A stretch of DNA of 64,000 nucleotides from Polymorphobacter megasporae (GTDB lineage: Bacteria > Pseudomonadota > Alphaproteobacteria > Sphingomonadales > Sphingomonadaceae). The notes below the pieces were generated by a model. That model searched no databases and was not told the origin of the DNA. It saw only the letters and a list, made by a program, of their open reading frames with translations. Made by a program: the position numbers and the translations under genes. Shown here piece by piece: positions 8,080 through 18,173 of this stretch. The number at the start of each line of letters is the position of its first letter. Positions within the stretch are counted from its first letter, which is position 1. Location: assembly GCF_018982885.2 (NCBI RefSeq), contig NZ_CP081849.1:1-64000 (forward strand). Reading direction: 5' to 3'.

Positions 8080-9579
8080 TCACTTCAGCCCACCGCCGAG
8101 CGAACGATAGAGCTCCACTAGGTTGCCGCCCCGGTTGAATCGTGTCGTCACCAGCTGCTGCTGCGCGGCATAGGCGGTCCGCTGCGTATCCAGCGACGTA
8201 AGAAAGGAGTCGACGCCAGCCTGGTACCGCGCTTTCGCCAATTTCGCGGCGATCTGGGCGGCATTGACGCGCGCCGACTGTGCCGCGATCTGCTCGTCGA
8301 TCGTACCGCGCTGGGCAAGCGCATCGGCAACCTCGCGGAAGGCGGTCTGCACCGTCTTCTGATAGGTCGCGACCGCTCCCTGCCGCGCGGCGCGCGCGTA
8401 ATCGAGATTGCCTCTGTTCCGGCCGCCGTCGAACAGCGGCAGCGAGATCGCGGGGCTCACCGTGTGGGTGCCCGACCCGCTGCCGAACAAACCGCCGAGC
8501 GTAGGACTGATCGTGCCGAGTGCGGCGGTCAATGAGATCGTCGGGAAAAATGCCGCGCGTGCCGCGCCGATGTTGGCGTTCTGCGCGATCAGCTGATGCT
8601 CGGCCTGGAGCACGTCCGGCCGGTGCAGCAAAACGGTCGACGACAGATCGGTCGGCAATACCGCGATGCCCGCCCGTGCGTCGCCGAGCGCTACTGGCAG
8701 CAGCGCCGGCTCGACCGGCGCACCGACCAGCAGATCGAGCGCGTTGACGTCCTGCGCGATCCGGGTGCGCAGGACCGCAATGTCGTTGCGCGCGGCTTGG
8801 TAATTGGTTTCCGCCTGACGCGGCTCGAGCTCCGAAGCAACGCCAATGCGAAACTGCGCGGACGTCAGGTCTAACGTGTCCTTAAAGGTGCCGAGCGTTC
8901 GCCGGGACAGCGCGAGCTGGTCCTCGTCCGACGCAATCGTCAGCCAGGCGGTCGCAATTTCCGCGATCAGGCTTATCCGGGTGCTGCGTTGCGCCTCGTC
9001 GCTGGCAAAATACTGTTCGAGTGCCGCCTTGCTAAGGTTGCGGACACGGCCGAACAAATCAAGTTCGAATGCCGAGAAACCGACGTTAGCTGAGTAATAT
9101 TGGAGGTTGGTCGAACCGGTGCCAACCGAGCCACCGACCGCGCCCGTACCCACAGCAGTACCGCCGGCACCGGTTCCGGGGGTGGCGGAGCTACCCGTAG
9201 TCGCGCCCGCCGAGCCGATGGGATTGTTGGTGTAGGTCGCCGCTGCCGATGCGGTCGTCGACGGGAACAGCACGGCGCGCTCGACGTGGTATTGCGCGCG
9301 CGCCTGGAGCACGGTCGCCGCGGCGATTTGCAGATTGCGGTTGTTGTCGAGCCCGCGCTGGATCACCTGGCGGAGCCGATCGTCGATGAAGAAATCGCGC
9401 CAGCCAACCTTGGTGATGTCGCGTGCGTCGGTCGCGGCGACGGGATAGATCCCGCCCTGCGGCAGCGCCGCCGGTACCGCGCTCGCGGGCCGGAGGTAAT
9501 GCGGCGCGAGATTGCAGCCGGTAAGCACGGTGCCGGCGACGAGCACCGCGGCGAGCGGGAAACGGATCGTCACGCGCAT
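8080..9579 (-). CDS. RND efflux outer membrane factor lipoprotein (OprM/NodT type)
   Basis: The 499-residue product starts at ATG 9579, which overlaps the stop of the pump gene (TGATG), so translation is coupled. It opens with a lipoprotein signal ending in LTGC and continues with the two repeated OEP helical hairpins of NodT/OprM proteins (VGWRDFFIDDRLRQVIQRGLDN, then SAFELDLFGRVRNLSKAALEQ, and later SPAISLPLFDGGRNRGNLDYA). A Gly/Thr-rich insertion sits at about 130-165 in the first half. It forms the trimeric outer-membrane channel for the RND pump encoded just upstream. An in-frame extension further upstream lies inside the pump gene and is not real. Confidence 0.93.
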   Translation of the reverse strand: MRVTIRFPLAAVLVAGTVLTGCNLAPHYLRPASAVPAALPQGGIYPVAATDARDITKVGWRDFFIDDRLRQVIQRGLDNNRNLQIAAATVLQARAQYHVERAVLFPSTTASAAATYTNNPIGSAGATTGSSATPGTGAGGTAVGTGAVGGSVGTGSTNLQYYSANVGFSAFELDLFGRVRNLSKAALEQYFASDEAQRSTRISLIAEIATAWLTIASDEDQLALSRRTLGTFKDTLDLTSAQFRIGVASELEPRQAETNYQAARNDIAVLRTRIAQDVNALDLLVGAPVEPALLPVALGDARAGIAVLPTDLSSTVLLHRPDVLQAEHQLIAQNANIGAARAAFFPTISLTAALGTISPTLGGLFGSGSGTHTVSPAISLPLFDGGRNRGNLDYARAARQGAVATYQKTVQTAFREVADALAQRGTIDEQIAAQSARVNAAQIAAKLAKARYQAGVDSFLTSLDTQRTAYAAQQQLVTTRFNRGGNLVELYRSLGGGLK

Positions 9580-12500
9580 CAGGCCCCCTGCGGCGTCGGA
9601 CGCGCGCCATCGGCATCGGGGGCAGCGGCCTCGCCCTCGGGCTTCGCCTCGTCGCCGTGACGGCCGAACAGTTGCAGCACGACGATGAAGAACATCGGCA
9701 CGAAGAAGATCGCGAGGACCGTGGCGGAAAGCATGCCGCCGACGACCGCGCGGCCGATCGCGTTCTGGCCGCCCGCGCCCGCACCGGTGGTGATCGCGAG
9801 CGGAAACACGCCGACGATGAACGCCAGCGACGTCATCAGGATCGGGCGCAGCCGCACCTTCGCGGCCTCGATCGCGGCGTCGAAGGCGTTCATGCCGTCG
9901 CCCATCCGCTCCTCGGCGAATTCGACAATCAGGATCGCGTTCTTCGCCGAGACGCCGATCGTGGTGATCAGGCCGACCTGGAGGTAGATATCGTTGTTGA
10001 GACCGGTCAGCGTCGCCGCGAGCAGCGCGCCAAGAACCCCGAGCGGCACGACTAGCAACACCGAGATCGGTACAGACCAGCTTTCGTAGAGCGCCGCGAG
10101 GCACAGAAAGACGATCAGCAACGACAGGCCATACAGCGCGGGTGCCTGCCCGCCGGACAACCGCTCCTCGTAGCTAAGACCCGTCCATTCGAGCCCAGTG
10201 TCGGGCGCGACCTTGTCGTGCATCGCCTGCATCGCGTCCATCGCCGCGCCCGACGAGATGCCCGGCGCTGGCTGGCCGAGAAGCTCCATCGCCGGCTGGC
10301 CGTTATAGCGGGTAAGCTGCATCGGTGCCTGCGCCCACGACGTGGTCGAGAAGGCGCTGAACGATGCCATCGTGCCGCTGCTCCCCCGGACGTAGAACTC
10401 GGCAAGGCTCTCGGGCGACAGGCGGTATGGCTCGTCGGCTTGTAGATAGACGCGCTTCACCCGTCCTCGATCGAGGAAGTCGTTGATGTAAGATCCACCC
10501 CATGCGGTGGAGATCGTGTTGTTGATACTGGCGAGGTCGAGCCCAAGCGCGCGCGCCTTGTCATGGTCGACCTCGATCTTGAGTTGCGGTGCATCTTCGA
10601 CCGCATTGGGGCGAACACCGACAAGGCTCTTGTTCTGCGACGCCGCGCCCAGCATCGCGTTGCGTGCGGCCAGAAGCTTGGCGTGGCCAATACCGTTCAA
10701 GTCGACCAGCTCGAGATCGAAGCCGGTCGCGTTGCCCAGTTCCGGCACGGCTGGAGGAATAACCGCGAAGATCATCGCGTCCTTGAACTGCGAGAAGACC
10801 TTCATCGCCCGGGTGACGATCGCCGGTGCCGTGTTACCGCTGCCCCCGCGGTCCGCCCAGCCCTTGAGCGGAATGAAGGCGATGCCGGCGTTCTGGCCGT
10901 TCCCGGCGAAGCTGAAGCCGTTGGCGGTATAGACGCCTGCAACGTTGCTGCCCTCCTTCTGCAGGAAGTGGTTGCGGATCACGTCGAGCGCTTGCTGGGT
11001 TCGTGCGCTGGTTGCGCCGGCCGGCCCCTGCACCAGTGCGATGATGATGCCCTGGTCCTCGTCCGGCAGGAAGCCGGTCGGCAGGCGGACGAAGAGTGAG
11101 GCGACGCCGGCGATGATCAGGGCATAGACAACCAACGAGCGTTTCCAATGATGCGCAATACCCTTGGCGGCACCTTCATATTGTCCGCGGCCGCGGTCGA
11201 ACTTGTCATTGAACCAGCGAAAGAAGCGCGCGAGCAGACCTGTGCCTTCGGCACGTTTCGGATCGTGCGGCTTTAGGATCGTTGCGCACAACGCCGGCGT
11301 CAAGATCAGGGCGACCGTGACCGACAGCGCCATTGCCGAGACGATGGTGATCGAGAACTGGCGGTAGATAACGCCGGTCGAGCCGCCGAAGAACGCCATC
11401 GGCAGGAACACCGCCGACAGCACCAGCGCGATGCCGACGAGCGCGCTGGTGATCTCGTCCATCGATTTGCGCGCCGCGTCCTTGGGGCTGAGGTGCTCGG
11501 TCTGGATCAGCCGTTCGACGTTCTCGACGACGACGATGGCATCGTCGACTAGCAGGCCGATCGCGAGCACCATGCCGAACAGCGTCAGTGTATTGATCGA
11601 GTAACCCGCCAACGCCAGCACACCAAGGGTGCCGAGCAACACCACCGGCACAGCAATCGTCGGGATCAGCGTCGCACGGAAGTTCTGCAGGAACAGGAAC
11701 ATCACAAGGAAGACCAGAGCGACCGCCTCGACCAGCGTCTCGATCACCTGCTTGATCGACAGGCGCACGAACGGCGACGTGTCATAGGGATAGACGACCT
11801 TGACGTCGGGCGGGAACTGCTTGGCGATCTCGGCAACGCGCGCCTTGATCAAGGTCACCGTGGCGAGCGCGTTGGCACCCGGTGCGAGCTTGATTCCGAT
11901 GCCCGATGCCGGCTTGCCGTTCCATTGCGATGAAAAGCCGTAGTTTTCGGCCCCGATCTCGACGCGGGCAACATCGCCCAGTCGCACGATCGAGCCGTCC
12001 GGATTGCTCTTGAGGCTGATCGCGGCAAACTGTTTCGACGTGGTCAGGCGCGATTCAACCGACACCGTCGCGTTCAGCATCTGCTCCTTGGGAGCAGGCT
12101 GGGCACCGATCTGTCCAGCGGACACCTGCGCGTTCTGCGCGATCACCGCGGCCCGGATGTCGGCCATCGTCAGCGCGAAATTGTTGAGCTTGAGCGGATC
12201 GGCCCAGATGCGCATCGCATATTGCGAGCCGAACACCTGCGTGTCGCCGACACCGTTAACCCGAGCCAGCGGGTCCTGCAGCTTCGAGACGATATAGTCC
12301 GACAGGTCGTCGCCGTTGTGCTTGCCGTTTTCCGAGTAAATCCCGACGAACAACAGGAAGTTCTGCGTGGCCTTGGCGACCACGATGCCTTGCTGCTGGA
12401 CCTCTTGCGGCAGTAGCGGGGTCGCCGCCTGTAGCTTGTTCTGAACCTGGACCTGCGCAATGTCAGGATCGGTTCCCTGTTCGAACGTCAGGGTGATGAT

Positions 12501-12764
12501 CATCTGGCCGAACGACGAGGACGACGACGAGAAATAGCGAAGGTGGTCGATGCCCTTGATCTGCTGTTCGATGATCTGCGTCGTCGTATTTTCGAGAGTC
12601 TGCGCATCCGCGCCCGGATAGGTCGCGGTGATCGATACCGCGGACGGCGCGATCGCCGGGAACTGCGCAACCGGCAGCGAGCGAATCGCCAGAACGCCTG
12701 CGAGCATCAGGATGACCGCAATGACCCAGGCGAAAATCGGGCGATCGATAAAAAATCGGGCCAT
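9579..12764 (-). CDS. RND multidrug efflux pump, HAE1 family (MexB/AcrB type)
   Basis: The 1061-residue inner-membrane transporter starts [20 protein letters not shown], as in AcrB and MexB. It has the usual 12-helix plan with two large periplasmic loops. The proton-relay residues are visible: the [15 protein letters not shown] Asp pair in TM4 and the [13 protein letters not shown] lysine in TM10. Length is normal for HAE1 pumps (1040-1060). The C-terminal tail is rich in Glu, Ala and Pro. It is the second gene of an MFP-pump-OMF operon, 6 bp after the MFP gene and overlapping the OMF gene by 1 bp. Substrates cannot be read from the sequence; hydrophobic drugs or aromatic compounds are typical. 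No local repressor gene is next to it. Confidence 0.95.
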   Translation of the reverse strand: MARFFIDRPIFAWVIAVILMLAGVLAIRSLPVAQFPAIAPSAVSITATYPGADAQTLENTTTQIIEQQIKGIDHLRYFSSSSSSFGQMIITLTFEQGTDPDIAQVQVQNKLQAATPLLPQEVQQQGIVVAKATQNFLLFVGIYSENGKHNGDDLSDYIVSKLQDPLARVNGVGDTQVFGSQYAMRIWADPLKLNNFALTMADIRAAVIAQNAQVSAGQIGAQPAPKEQMLNATVSVESRLTTSKQFAAISLKSNPDGSIVRLGDVARVEIGAENYGFSSQWNGKPASGIGIKLAPGANALATVTLIKARVAEIAKQFPPDVKVVYPYDTSPFVRLSIKQVIETLVEAVALVFLVMFLFLQNFRATLIPTIAVPVVLLGTLGVLALAGYSINTLTLFGMVLAIGLLVDDAIVVVENVERLIQTEHLSPKDAARKSMDEITSALVGIALVLSAVFLPMAFFGGSTGVIYRQFSITIVSAMALSVTVALILTPALCATILKPHDPKRAEGTGLLARFFRWFNDKFDRGRGQYEGAAKGIAHHWKRSLVVYALIIAGVASLFVRLPTGFLPDEDQGIIIALVQGPAGATSARTQQALDVIRNHFLQKEGSNVAGVYTANGFSFAGNGQNAGIAFIPLKGWADRGGSGNTAPAIVTRAMKVFSQFKDAMIFAVIPPAVPELGNATGFDLELVDLNGIGHAKLLAARNAMLGAASQNKSLVGVRPNAVEDAPQLKIEVDHDKARALGLDLASINNTISTAWGGSYINDFLDRGRVKRVYLQADEPYRLSPESLAEFYVRGSSGTMASFSAFSTTSWAQAPMQLTRYNGQPAMELLGQPAPGISSGAAMDAMQAMHDKVAPDTGLEWTGLSYEERLSGGQAPALYGLSLLIVFLCLAALYESWSVPISVLLVVPLGVLGALLAATLTGLNNDIYLQVGLITTIGVSAKNAILIVEFAEERMGDGMNAFDAAIEAAKVRLRPILMTSLAFIVGVFPLAITTGAGAGGQNAIGRAVVGGMLSATVLAIFFVPMFFIVVLQLFGRHGDEAKPEGEAAAPDADGARPTPQGA

Positions 12765-12770
12765 GCTGCG

Positions 12771-13955
12771 TTACTTGGCCGATGCCGGGGCTTGGCCGCC
12801 CGGTGCCGCCTGCTCGGGTTTAGCGTTCGGATCCCAACGCGTCGGCACCACCGACATGCCTGGGCGCAACGTCGTGCCGCCCTCGATGATCACCCGGTCG
12901 CCCGGCTTGACGCCAGCGGTCACCAGCCAGCTGTCACCGATAATACGGGTGGTTTGCAGCGTCCGCGGTTCGGTCTTGTTGCCGGCCCCGACGACCATCA
13001 CCGTCGGGTTGCCACGTTCATCGCGGCCGACCGCGCGTTGGGACACAAGCATCGCCTTTTTCTGGACGCCTTCGCCGAGCTGCGCGCGGACGTACATGCC
13101 CGGCAGCAACAAGCCGTGGGGATTGGGAAAAAGGGCGCGGATCACCTGAGACCCGGTCGTCGGATCGACCGTCACGTCCGCGAATCGCAGCGTCCCTAGG
13201 GGACCGTAGGCACTCTCATCCTCGAGCAGCAGCTTGACATGTGCGTTGCCGTCGCGGGCGATCTGGCCCGCGAGGATCTGCTGACGCAGCTTGAGCAGGT
13301 CCGAACTCGATTGCTGAAAATCGACATAGATCGGATCGAGCCGCTGGATCGTCGCCAAAGGGTCGGTTTGCGACGCGGTGACCAGCGCACCGGTCGTGTA
13401 GATCGAGCGCCCGATCCGGCCGGTGATCGGCGCGCGGATGGTCGTGCGCGCGAGGTCGATCTGCGCCGTCTTCAGCGCCGCGACCTGCGTCGCCACATCC
13501 GCTTGCGCCTGTGCCGAGGTTGTCGAAGCGTTCTCGTAATCCTGCTTCGAGATTGCGTTGATCTTGACAAGTTCACCATAGCGGCGAGCCAGCGCCGCGC
13601 TCGAGGCGATCGAGGCGCGCGCCCGAGCCAGCGCCGCGCGCGCGTTGGCGACTTGCGCCAGATAGGGTGCAGCGTCGATGCGGTAGAGTGCCTGGCCCTT
13701 CCGGACGATGTCGCCCTCAGTGAAAAGTCGCGCCTCGACGAGCCCGTTGACCTGCGGCCGGATCTGCGACGTCTCGTACGGCGACGTCCGACCGGGAAGC
13801 TGGCTGGTCAACGCGACCGCTTGTTCCTGTACGGTGACATAACGGACACGCGACGGCGGCGGTGAGGACGGCGCCGCAGGTTTAGCACATGCTGCCAATA
13901 ACAATGCCAGCGAGGGCACGGTTTGGCGAATGGATCCGATGCGGAATTGTCCCAA
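12771..13955 (-). CDS. RND efflux periplasmic adaptor (membrane fusion protein)
   Basis: The 394-residue product has a lipoprotein signal ending in LLAAC at about residue 22. The standard MFP layout follows: beta-barrel and lipoyl half-motifs (RPQVNGLVEARLFTEGDIVRKG, then a coiled coil at about 100-165, then TIRAPITGRIG), and a C-terminal membrane-proximal domain. It bridges the RND pump and the outer-membrane channel encoded after it. It is the first gene of the operon; the 230 bp upstream (13956-14184) should hold the promoter. A Pro/Ala/Gly-rich tail ends the protein. Confidence 0.93.
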   Translation of the reverse strand: MGQFRIGSIRQTVPSLALLLAACAKPAAPSSPPPSRVRYVTVQEQAVALTSQLPGRTSPYETSQIRPQVNGLVEARLFTEGDIVRKGQALYRIDAAPYLAQVANARAALARARASIASSAALARRYGELVKINAISKQDYENASTTSAQAQADVATQVAALKTAQIDLARTTIRAPITGRIGRSIYTTGALVTASQTDPLATIQRLDPIYVDFQQSSSDLLKLRQQILAGQIARDGNAHVKLLLEDESAYGPLGTLRFADVTVDPTTGSQVIRALFPNPHGLLLPGMYVRAQLGEGVQKKAMLVSQRAVGRDERGNPTVMVVGAGNKTEPRTLQTTRIIGDSWLVTAGVKPGDRVIIEGGTTLRPGMSVVPTRWDPNAKPEQAAPGGQAPASAK

Positions 13956-14184
13956 TTACATTCTCTCTCGTCGCCGGCAGAAGCATCACCGGAAAGCTCT
14001 TCCGCCTAAGCAGCCCGCTCAAAGCGACGGCACAAATAGCGGCGAGCGGCGCGATCAGCCTTGATCGATGCTCGCGCAGCAGTCGCGTATGCCGTTGTTA
14101 AATGCGTGGCCGTGCGTTCGGTGCTGGGGCGAGATGAGGTGCCTCTTGGCAAGTGAATGCCAAGGGTACCTCACTCGACTGCGC

Positions 14185-14622
14185 CTACCAGCCGTAGCCC
14201 TGGCCGAAGCCCCAACCCGAGTTCCACGGTCCCCAGGCGCCCCAGTTCCACGCGGAATCCTGATAATCCATTGCAGCCATCTGTCGCTCGTCCGCCACGC
14301 CCTTGCGCTGGATCTGACGCTGGTATTTGCCGTAAGCAGCCTGCGAACCGACATAAAGGCAGTTGCAGCCGCTGGGATCGGCATAGACATATTTGACATT
14401 GTCGCCATGCACCCGCCGCACGAAATGACGTGCTGGCAACTTATTGAGCATGGCTGTTCGTTGAGGCGTATTAGCCGGGCGGTCGATAAACCCGGCCGCC
14501 GCAAGACCGTTCTCGGTATTCTTATTGGCCATGGTTGCGCAACCAGCGACGAGCAGCAGCAACGGGGTTGCGGCAAGCGCAGTCCGGCCTAATGCTGGTG
14601 GAAGAATGTTAATAGCAGCCAT
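14185..14622 (-). CDS. Small secreted lipoprotein of unknown function
   Basis: The 145-residue product starts at ATG 14622, preceded by AAGGAG at good spacing; an upstream ATG at 14655 lacks such a site. The signal peptide ends in LLLVAGC, a lipobox. The mature part has a YVYADPSGCNCLYVGS motif with two cysteines, then a helical segment, and ends in a Trp/Gly-rich tail (WGAWGPWNSGWGFGQGYGW). Similar short lipoproteins of unknown function occur in sphingomonads, as far as I recall. It is monocistronic. Confidence 0.7.
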   Translation of the reverse strand: MAAINILPPALGRTALAATPLLLLVAGCATMANKNTENGLAAAGFIDRPANTPQRTAMLNKLPARHFVRRVHGDNVKYVYADPSGCNCLYVGSQAAYGKYQRQIQRKGVADERQMAAMDYQDSAWNWGAWGPWNSGWGFGQGYGW

Positions 14623-14773
14623 GATAAGACGCTCCTTGATTTCGGATGAATGCAAGCCGGGATTTTAAGTACCGCGGTAATACTACTATATATCTACAAA
14701 TTAGTTTGCATCAGCGCTAAAATGAACCTAGCGGACAGGCTTATCACCGGGCCAAGTTATTTAGCTTCACACG

Positions 14774-15085
14774 TCAAACTGGCGTAAACCGCTCGTTCCC
14801 CGATACGGTTTCAGTCGGGCGGGCATGTCCCTTGGGGCCGTAGTATGCCGCATAATTGACTTCCTCTGGTTTGAAGCTTCCATCGAGCATGTTGAAATCT
14901 AGACAGTTCACTGTTTCGAGGCGTTTCCCAATTTTCAGAACCTCGGTTGTCTTAAGGACGCAGTTTTGATCGCTATTTCGTTCCTTGGTCATAGCAGAAG
15001 CCGGAATACGGCTCGCCTTTGCCACAGCCATCGGCGCGAGACCGGCAGCACTGATTGGGGCGATAGCCAAAACCACGTATTTCAT
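14774..15085 (-). CDS. Small secreted hypothetical protein
   Basis: The 103-residue product starts at ATG 15085 after an AGGAGA ribosome site. An open frame reaching further upstream is not supported by a ribosome site. It has an N-terminal signal peptide (MKYVVLAIAPISAAGLAPMA) and a short mature domain with two cysteines (QNCVLKTTEVLKIGKRLETVNCLDF). No domain is recognised. Confidence 0.6.
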   Translation of the reverse strand: MKYVVLAIAPISAAGLAPMAVAKASRIPASAMTKERNSDQNCVLKTTEVLKIGKRLETVNCLDFNMLDGSFKPEEVNYAAYYGPKGHARPTETVSGNERFTPV

Positions 15086-15376
15086 TATCGTTCTCCTATG
15101 TTGTTGATCGTCATCAAACAGAGGTTTTGGGCGATCTAAATCTGAGTCGTTGACTTCGTTGAAGGTCGGTGCACGTAAGCCCGGCTGAGACATTTGCACT
15201 AAAGCACGCGATCGTGCGTCCACGTAGCCTCGGAAACTACTCAAATGGCGAGAGCCGGATGCGCAGACGGCGTGCCGGTCAGCATTTAGCACATTATGAA
15301 GTAGCCACCCAAAATGCCTGACAGGCCTCACACTTATGGAAGTGTGCTGATTATGCCTGAGAGCCCGTTTTGAATC

Positions 15377-16002
15377 TCATGCGTAACGAGCGAGGCGTTT
15401 GATGAGGACGAGCGCCGCTGCTGCGTAGAGGAAGGCAGTCGCGGAATGGATCGTTCGCTCGAAATCCTTGGCGAGACGGCGGTTTCGGTTGATCCAGGCG
15501 AAGGTTCGCTCGACCATCCATCGGCGGGGATGCACGACGAACCCGGTCTGATCGGCGAACTTGCGAACGATCTCAATGGTGATTGAGGTGGCATCAGCGA
15601 CGCGCGCACTGTTGTAGGCGCTGTCGGCAAGTGCGTTCGACAAATGGGTGTCGCGATCGTGATTGCTTGAGCAGCGGTACCGCGCCGTCGCGATCCTGAA
15701 CATCGGCCTAATGGACGAGGAGCTTGAGCGCCCGACCGTCAGTGTCCACCATGGCGTGGCGTTTGCGGCCCATCACCTTCTTGCCGGCGTCATAGCCTCG
15801 CGGTCCGCCGGCTTCGGTGGTCTTCAAGCTCTGACTGTCGATCACCGCCGCCGACGGGCAGGGCGCGCGACCGACGCGCGCACGATCGAGCTGGACGACC
15901 TGATGGTTCAAACTCTCGAAGACGCCGCCATCCCGTAGCTCGGCAAACCATGCGTAGACCGTGCCCCAGGGCGGAAAGCTGTCGGGCAGGAGCCGCCATG
16001 GG
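15377..16002 (-). pseudogene. IS5-family transposase relic, disrupted
   Basis: Read on the minus strand, the frame gives LLPDSFPPWGTVYAWFAELRD, then SAAVIDSQSLKTTEAGG (first Asp region) and VMGRKRHAMVDTDGR, typical of IS5 (IS427 group). A TAG at about 15708 interrupts the frame just before the expected ADVQDRDGA segment. A frameshift then moves the C-terminal part (DSAYNSARVADAT, VVHPRRWMVERTFAWINRNRR with the catalytic Glu) to another frame ending at 15377. The N-terminus is missing: the gene stops exactly at the edge of the MITE-like element at 16003. One IS end may lie at about 15358-15372. Confidence 0.8.
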
Positions 16003-16189
16003 CTGTGGATAGGCGCCGAAACGGGACGCCGTCTTTTGGCGAGAAAGCCGCTCTAAATGCTCGATATTATGAAGTTTAACGAGGTCCCGATCGGCGCCGA
16101 TCGGAACTCCCGAGATTCTTGCTTCTGTGTCCCCCTACAATGGCTTGGCACCATTTAGGTGGGGGTCCACTTTCGACGCCTATCCACAG
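16003..16189. repeat. MITE-like element, copy 2 of 3
   Basis: The left end reads ctgtggataggcgccgaaac and the reverse complement of the right end reads ctgtggataggcgtcgaaag, over 187 bp, the same length as copy 1. The gatcggcgccgatcgg palindrome lies inside. It abuts the 5' end of the IS5 relic, whose missing N-terminal codons are not found on the other side. Confidence 0.75.
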
Positions 16190-17046
16190 TCGCGGGCGAC
16201 TGATCGATCAGCATGCGCGCAAGTTGTACGACGAATGTGGGTGCGCGCGACGTTGAACCGACGATGGTCTTGTCGTAAAGCAACATCTGGCATCGCGAAA
16301 ATAGCGTTTGAGCTGTGTCCGAAATCGCCAGCAGCTCCTTTCCGGAGAGGTTGGTGACGAGCGAACCGCGCGTTCCCGGCTCAGCCTGCCATTGCGGGCA
16401 CGCCTTCTGGATTTCGATCGCGCGCCGCATCATTGCCTGGACTGGGCGCATCAGCTCAATGTAAGACCGATCAAAAGGTCGCTCGATCGAATTGTACAGG
16501 TAGGGGCGGCCCCCAATTATAAGGCCGCAAGCCGTATGTCAGGAAGTCGAGTGCATGATTGTAAGCGCCAACTCCAAAGCACACGATATAAAGCCATAGC
16601 ACGATCCGAGAGCGAATGTTTGAGCCCAACGCCATAGAGGTTATCGTATCGGCTTGATCGCCTGATTGCCAAGAGGCTAGCACAAAAGCGGCTAGAGCGC
16701 TCACCACCCCCTAATCGCCGCTGCCGCGGCTTCGATCCTAGGCGGCCTTGGGGCCGAATCCAGACAGTCCGCTTTCGGGCGGTGAAAGCGGGATAGCTGC
16801 CATTCCCCAGACCGAGGACCCGGCGGCAGCTCACGACCCCAAGGCGGCTGTTCCAAACCGATCTCATCAATCTCAGACCTGCCATTCTCGATGCAAAAAT
16901 CAAAAGTTTTGCATCAAGAATGAACACGGCTAACGACCGAAAGGAAGCGCCATATGTGACCATCCCGACTGATCGACGGTAGCCTAATTGCGGACATTCG
17001 AAGATAGAGTCATATGTATGGAGTAATGGGACTGTAGGAGAACTTG
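16190..17046. other. Low-coding stretch with decayed fragments
   Basis: Two minus-strand frames have some protein character. One (16471-16707) contains a hydrophobic helix, WLYIVCFGVGAYNHALDFLT, that recalls small membrane proteins. Another (16190-16451) holds QLARMLIDQSPA and a helical segment. They lie in different frames, without ribosome sites, and end at the repeats. I take them as remnants. The right part carries a hairpin repeat described separately. Confidence 0.4.
16700..16930 (-). repeat. Sphingomonad-type intergenic repeat, copy A
   Basis: It contains a hairpin with 9 bp arms, GATGCAAAA (16890-16898) and TTTTGCATC (16907-16915). A GC-rich tail with agctatcccgctttcaccgc follows on the minus strand. 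A diverged copy in the opposite orientation lies at 17520-17739, so the two frame the small secreted-protein gene at 17047. Confidence 0.4.
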
Positions 17047-17481
17047 ATGCAAATAGCTTTCGCTGTCGCCGCTCTTATGACGCAAGCTACGCCGGGCGTG
17101 AGCAGTCCACCGTCTTCGCCGCCCCCGTCTCCGTCCGAACATGCTTCTGGCAATTCTTCTGGAACGAGAGTTTTGCAATCGAACAGCATCTATTGCCCAG
17201 CTAGCACTACCTACATTGTAGATTTGATGATTGAGCCAAACGGCGACGTAGAGGTACGCGAGCTAAAGCGTGACGGACGAGATTATGCGGAATCCGAAAT
17301 TGCTAATGTCAACACGTGGATGCGCGAACTTGGCCCTTTCGGACATATTAACTTTGGGTGTGCTGTAAAAGGCATGGGCGTGGAAGTTGTAGCCTCCGCT
17401 ATAAATCATCCGCATGGCCCTCCAAGCCTAATTTTCTCTCTTTCCGAGGAAGGCGTATTGGGCAAACGGCTCGTCAATTAA
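17047..17481 (+). CDS. Small secreted hypothetical protein
   Basis: The 144-residue product starts at ATG 17047 (TTG at 17044 is also in frame), seven bases after a TAGGAGA ribosome site. A short signal peptide (MQIAFAVAALMTQA) precedes a Pro/Ser-rich linker (SSPPSSPPPSPSEHAS). A compact domain follows, with TYIVDLMIEPNGDVEVRELK and NTWMRELGPFGHINFGC; two cysteines may form a disulfide. No family is recognised. It lies between two repeat copies, which suggests it moved in as part of accessory DNA. Confidence 0.6.
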   Translation: MQIAFAVAALMTQATPGVSSPPSSPPPSPSEHASGNSSGTRVLQSNSIYCPASTTYIVDLMIEPNGDVEVRELKRDGRDYAESEIANVNTWMRELGPFGHINFGCAVKGMGVEVVASAINHPHGPPSLIFSLSEEGVLGKRLVN

Positions 17482-17519
17482 CTTCACTGCGGTATTCTCG
17501 GGCCTCCATCAATGTTCTG

Positions 17520-17739
17520 CTTCTCGTTTGTGATGCAAAATTCACAGGTTCTGCATCACGCCGGAAACGGCACAAATCCGGGCGCTTCTACCATGCATAT
17601 TTCCGATGCACATCGCTTGCAACGATGCCTGGCCACAACAGCTGCTTTGAAACAGCAGCTATCGCCCGTCTCGTTCCTAAAAGCCGCCGGTCCGCTACCC
17701 ACCCTTCAGTCGCCGCTGGCGCGGCTTCCGGTCCCGGGC
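17520..17739 (+). repeat. Sphingomonad-type intergenic repeat, copy B
   Basis: A hairpin with arms TGATGCA (about 17531-17537) and TGCATCA (about 17552-17558) is followed by cagcagctatcgcccgtctc and a GC-rich segment matching copy A (16700-16930) in inverted orientation. It directly abuts MITE copy 3. The 17482-18173 interval otherwise holds no gene that I can support. Confidence 0.4.
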
Positions 17740-17927
17740 GTGTGAATAAGCGTCGAAGAAGGACCTTCCGGTTTCAAGGCATTACCCTTTAATGCCGCAC
17801 CAGTTATCGCCATCGGCGGGGGGGCCCGATCGGCGCCGGTTCGGCCCCTCTCTCCATAAGGAAAAGTCTACGACTACAATCACTTGCCTCAAATTGGGTA
17901 GGGTCCGGCTTCGACGCCTATCTACAG
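17740..17927. repeat. MITE-like element, copy 3 of 3
   Basis: The left end reads gtgtgaataagcgtcgaaga and the reverse complement of the right end reads ctgtagataggcgtcgaagc, over 188 bp. A degenerate form of the internal gatcggcgccg palindrome is present at about 17827. The spacing matches copies 1 and 2. Confidence 0.7.
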
Positions 17928-18173
17928 TCGGGGGGCGTCTACCCCATCATCCCTAACCAGCCCTAGCGTTGACGGTGCCGAGTGCTGACTGGCATGGGGC
18001 CGGACGCGGCTCGGCAGGTTTCGGAGGATGCGATGTAACATAGTCGCCGTCTGCCGAGCCGAGATGCGTCCTACACTCGGCACAAAGCGTGATGAGAAAC
18101 AACCTCACGTATGTGCGTCGAGGTCCCTTCGCGGCAGCTAATCTGCTTGAGGGAAACGGGGCTAGGCGTGGCG

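Noticed and set aside
8080-10104. Extended version of the outer-membrane-factor gene
   Set aside because: The extra 175 codons lie inside the pump gene; the lipoprotein signal starts at ATG 9579.
10115-12460. Numerous long antisense frames inside the RND pump gene
   Set aside because: They are high-GC shadow frames, arginine- and alanine-rich without domains, over a clearly coding gene.
16155-16707. Two minus-strand frames resembling a small membrane protein
   Set aside because: They are in different frames, without ribosome sites, and one runs into a repeat; kept only as possible remnants.
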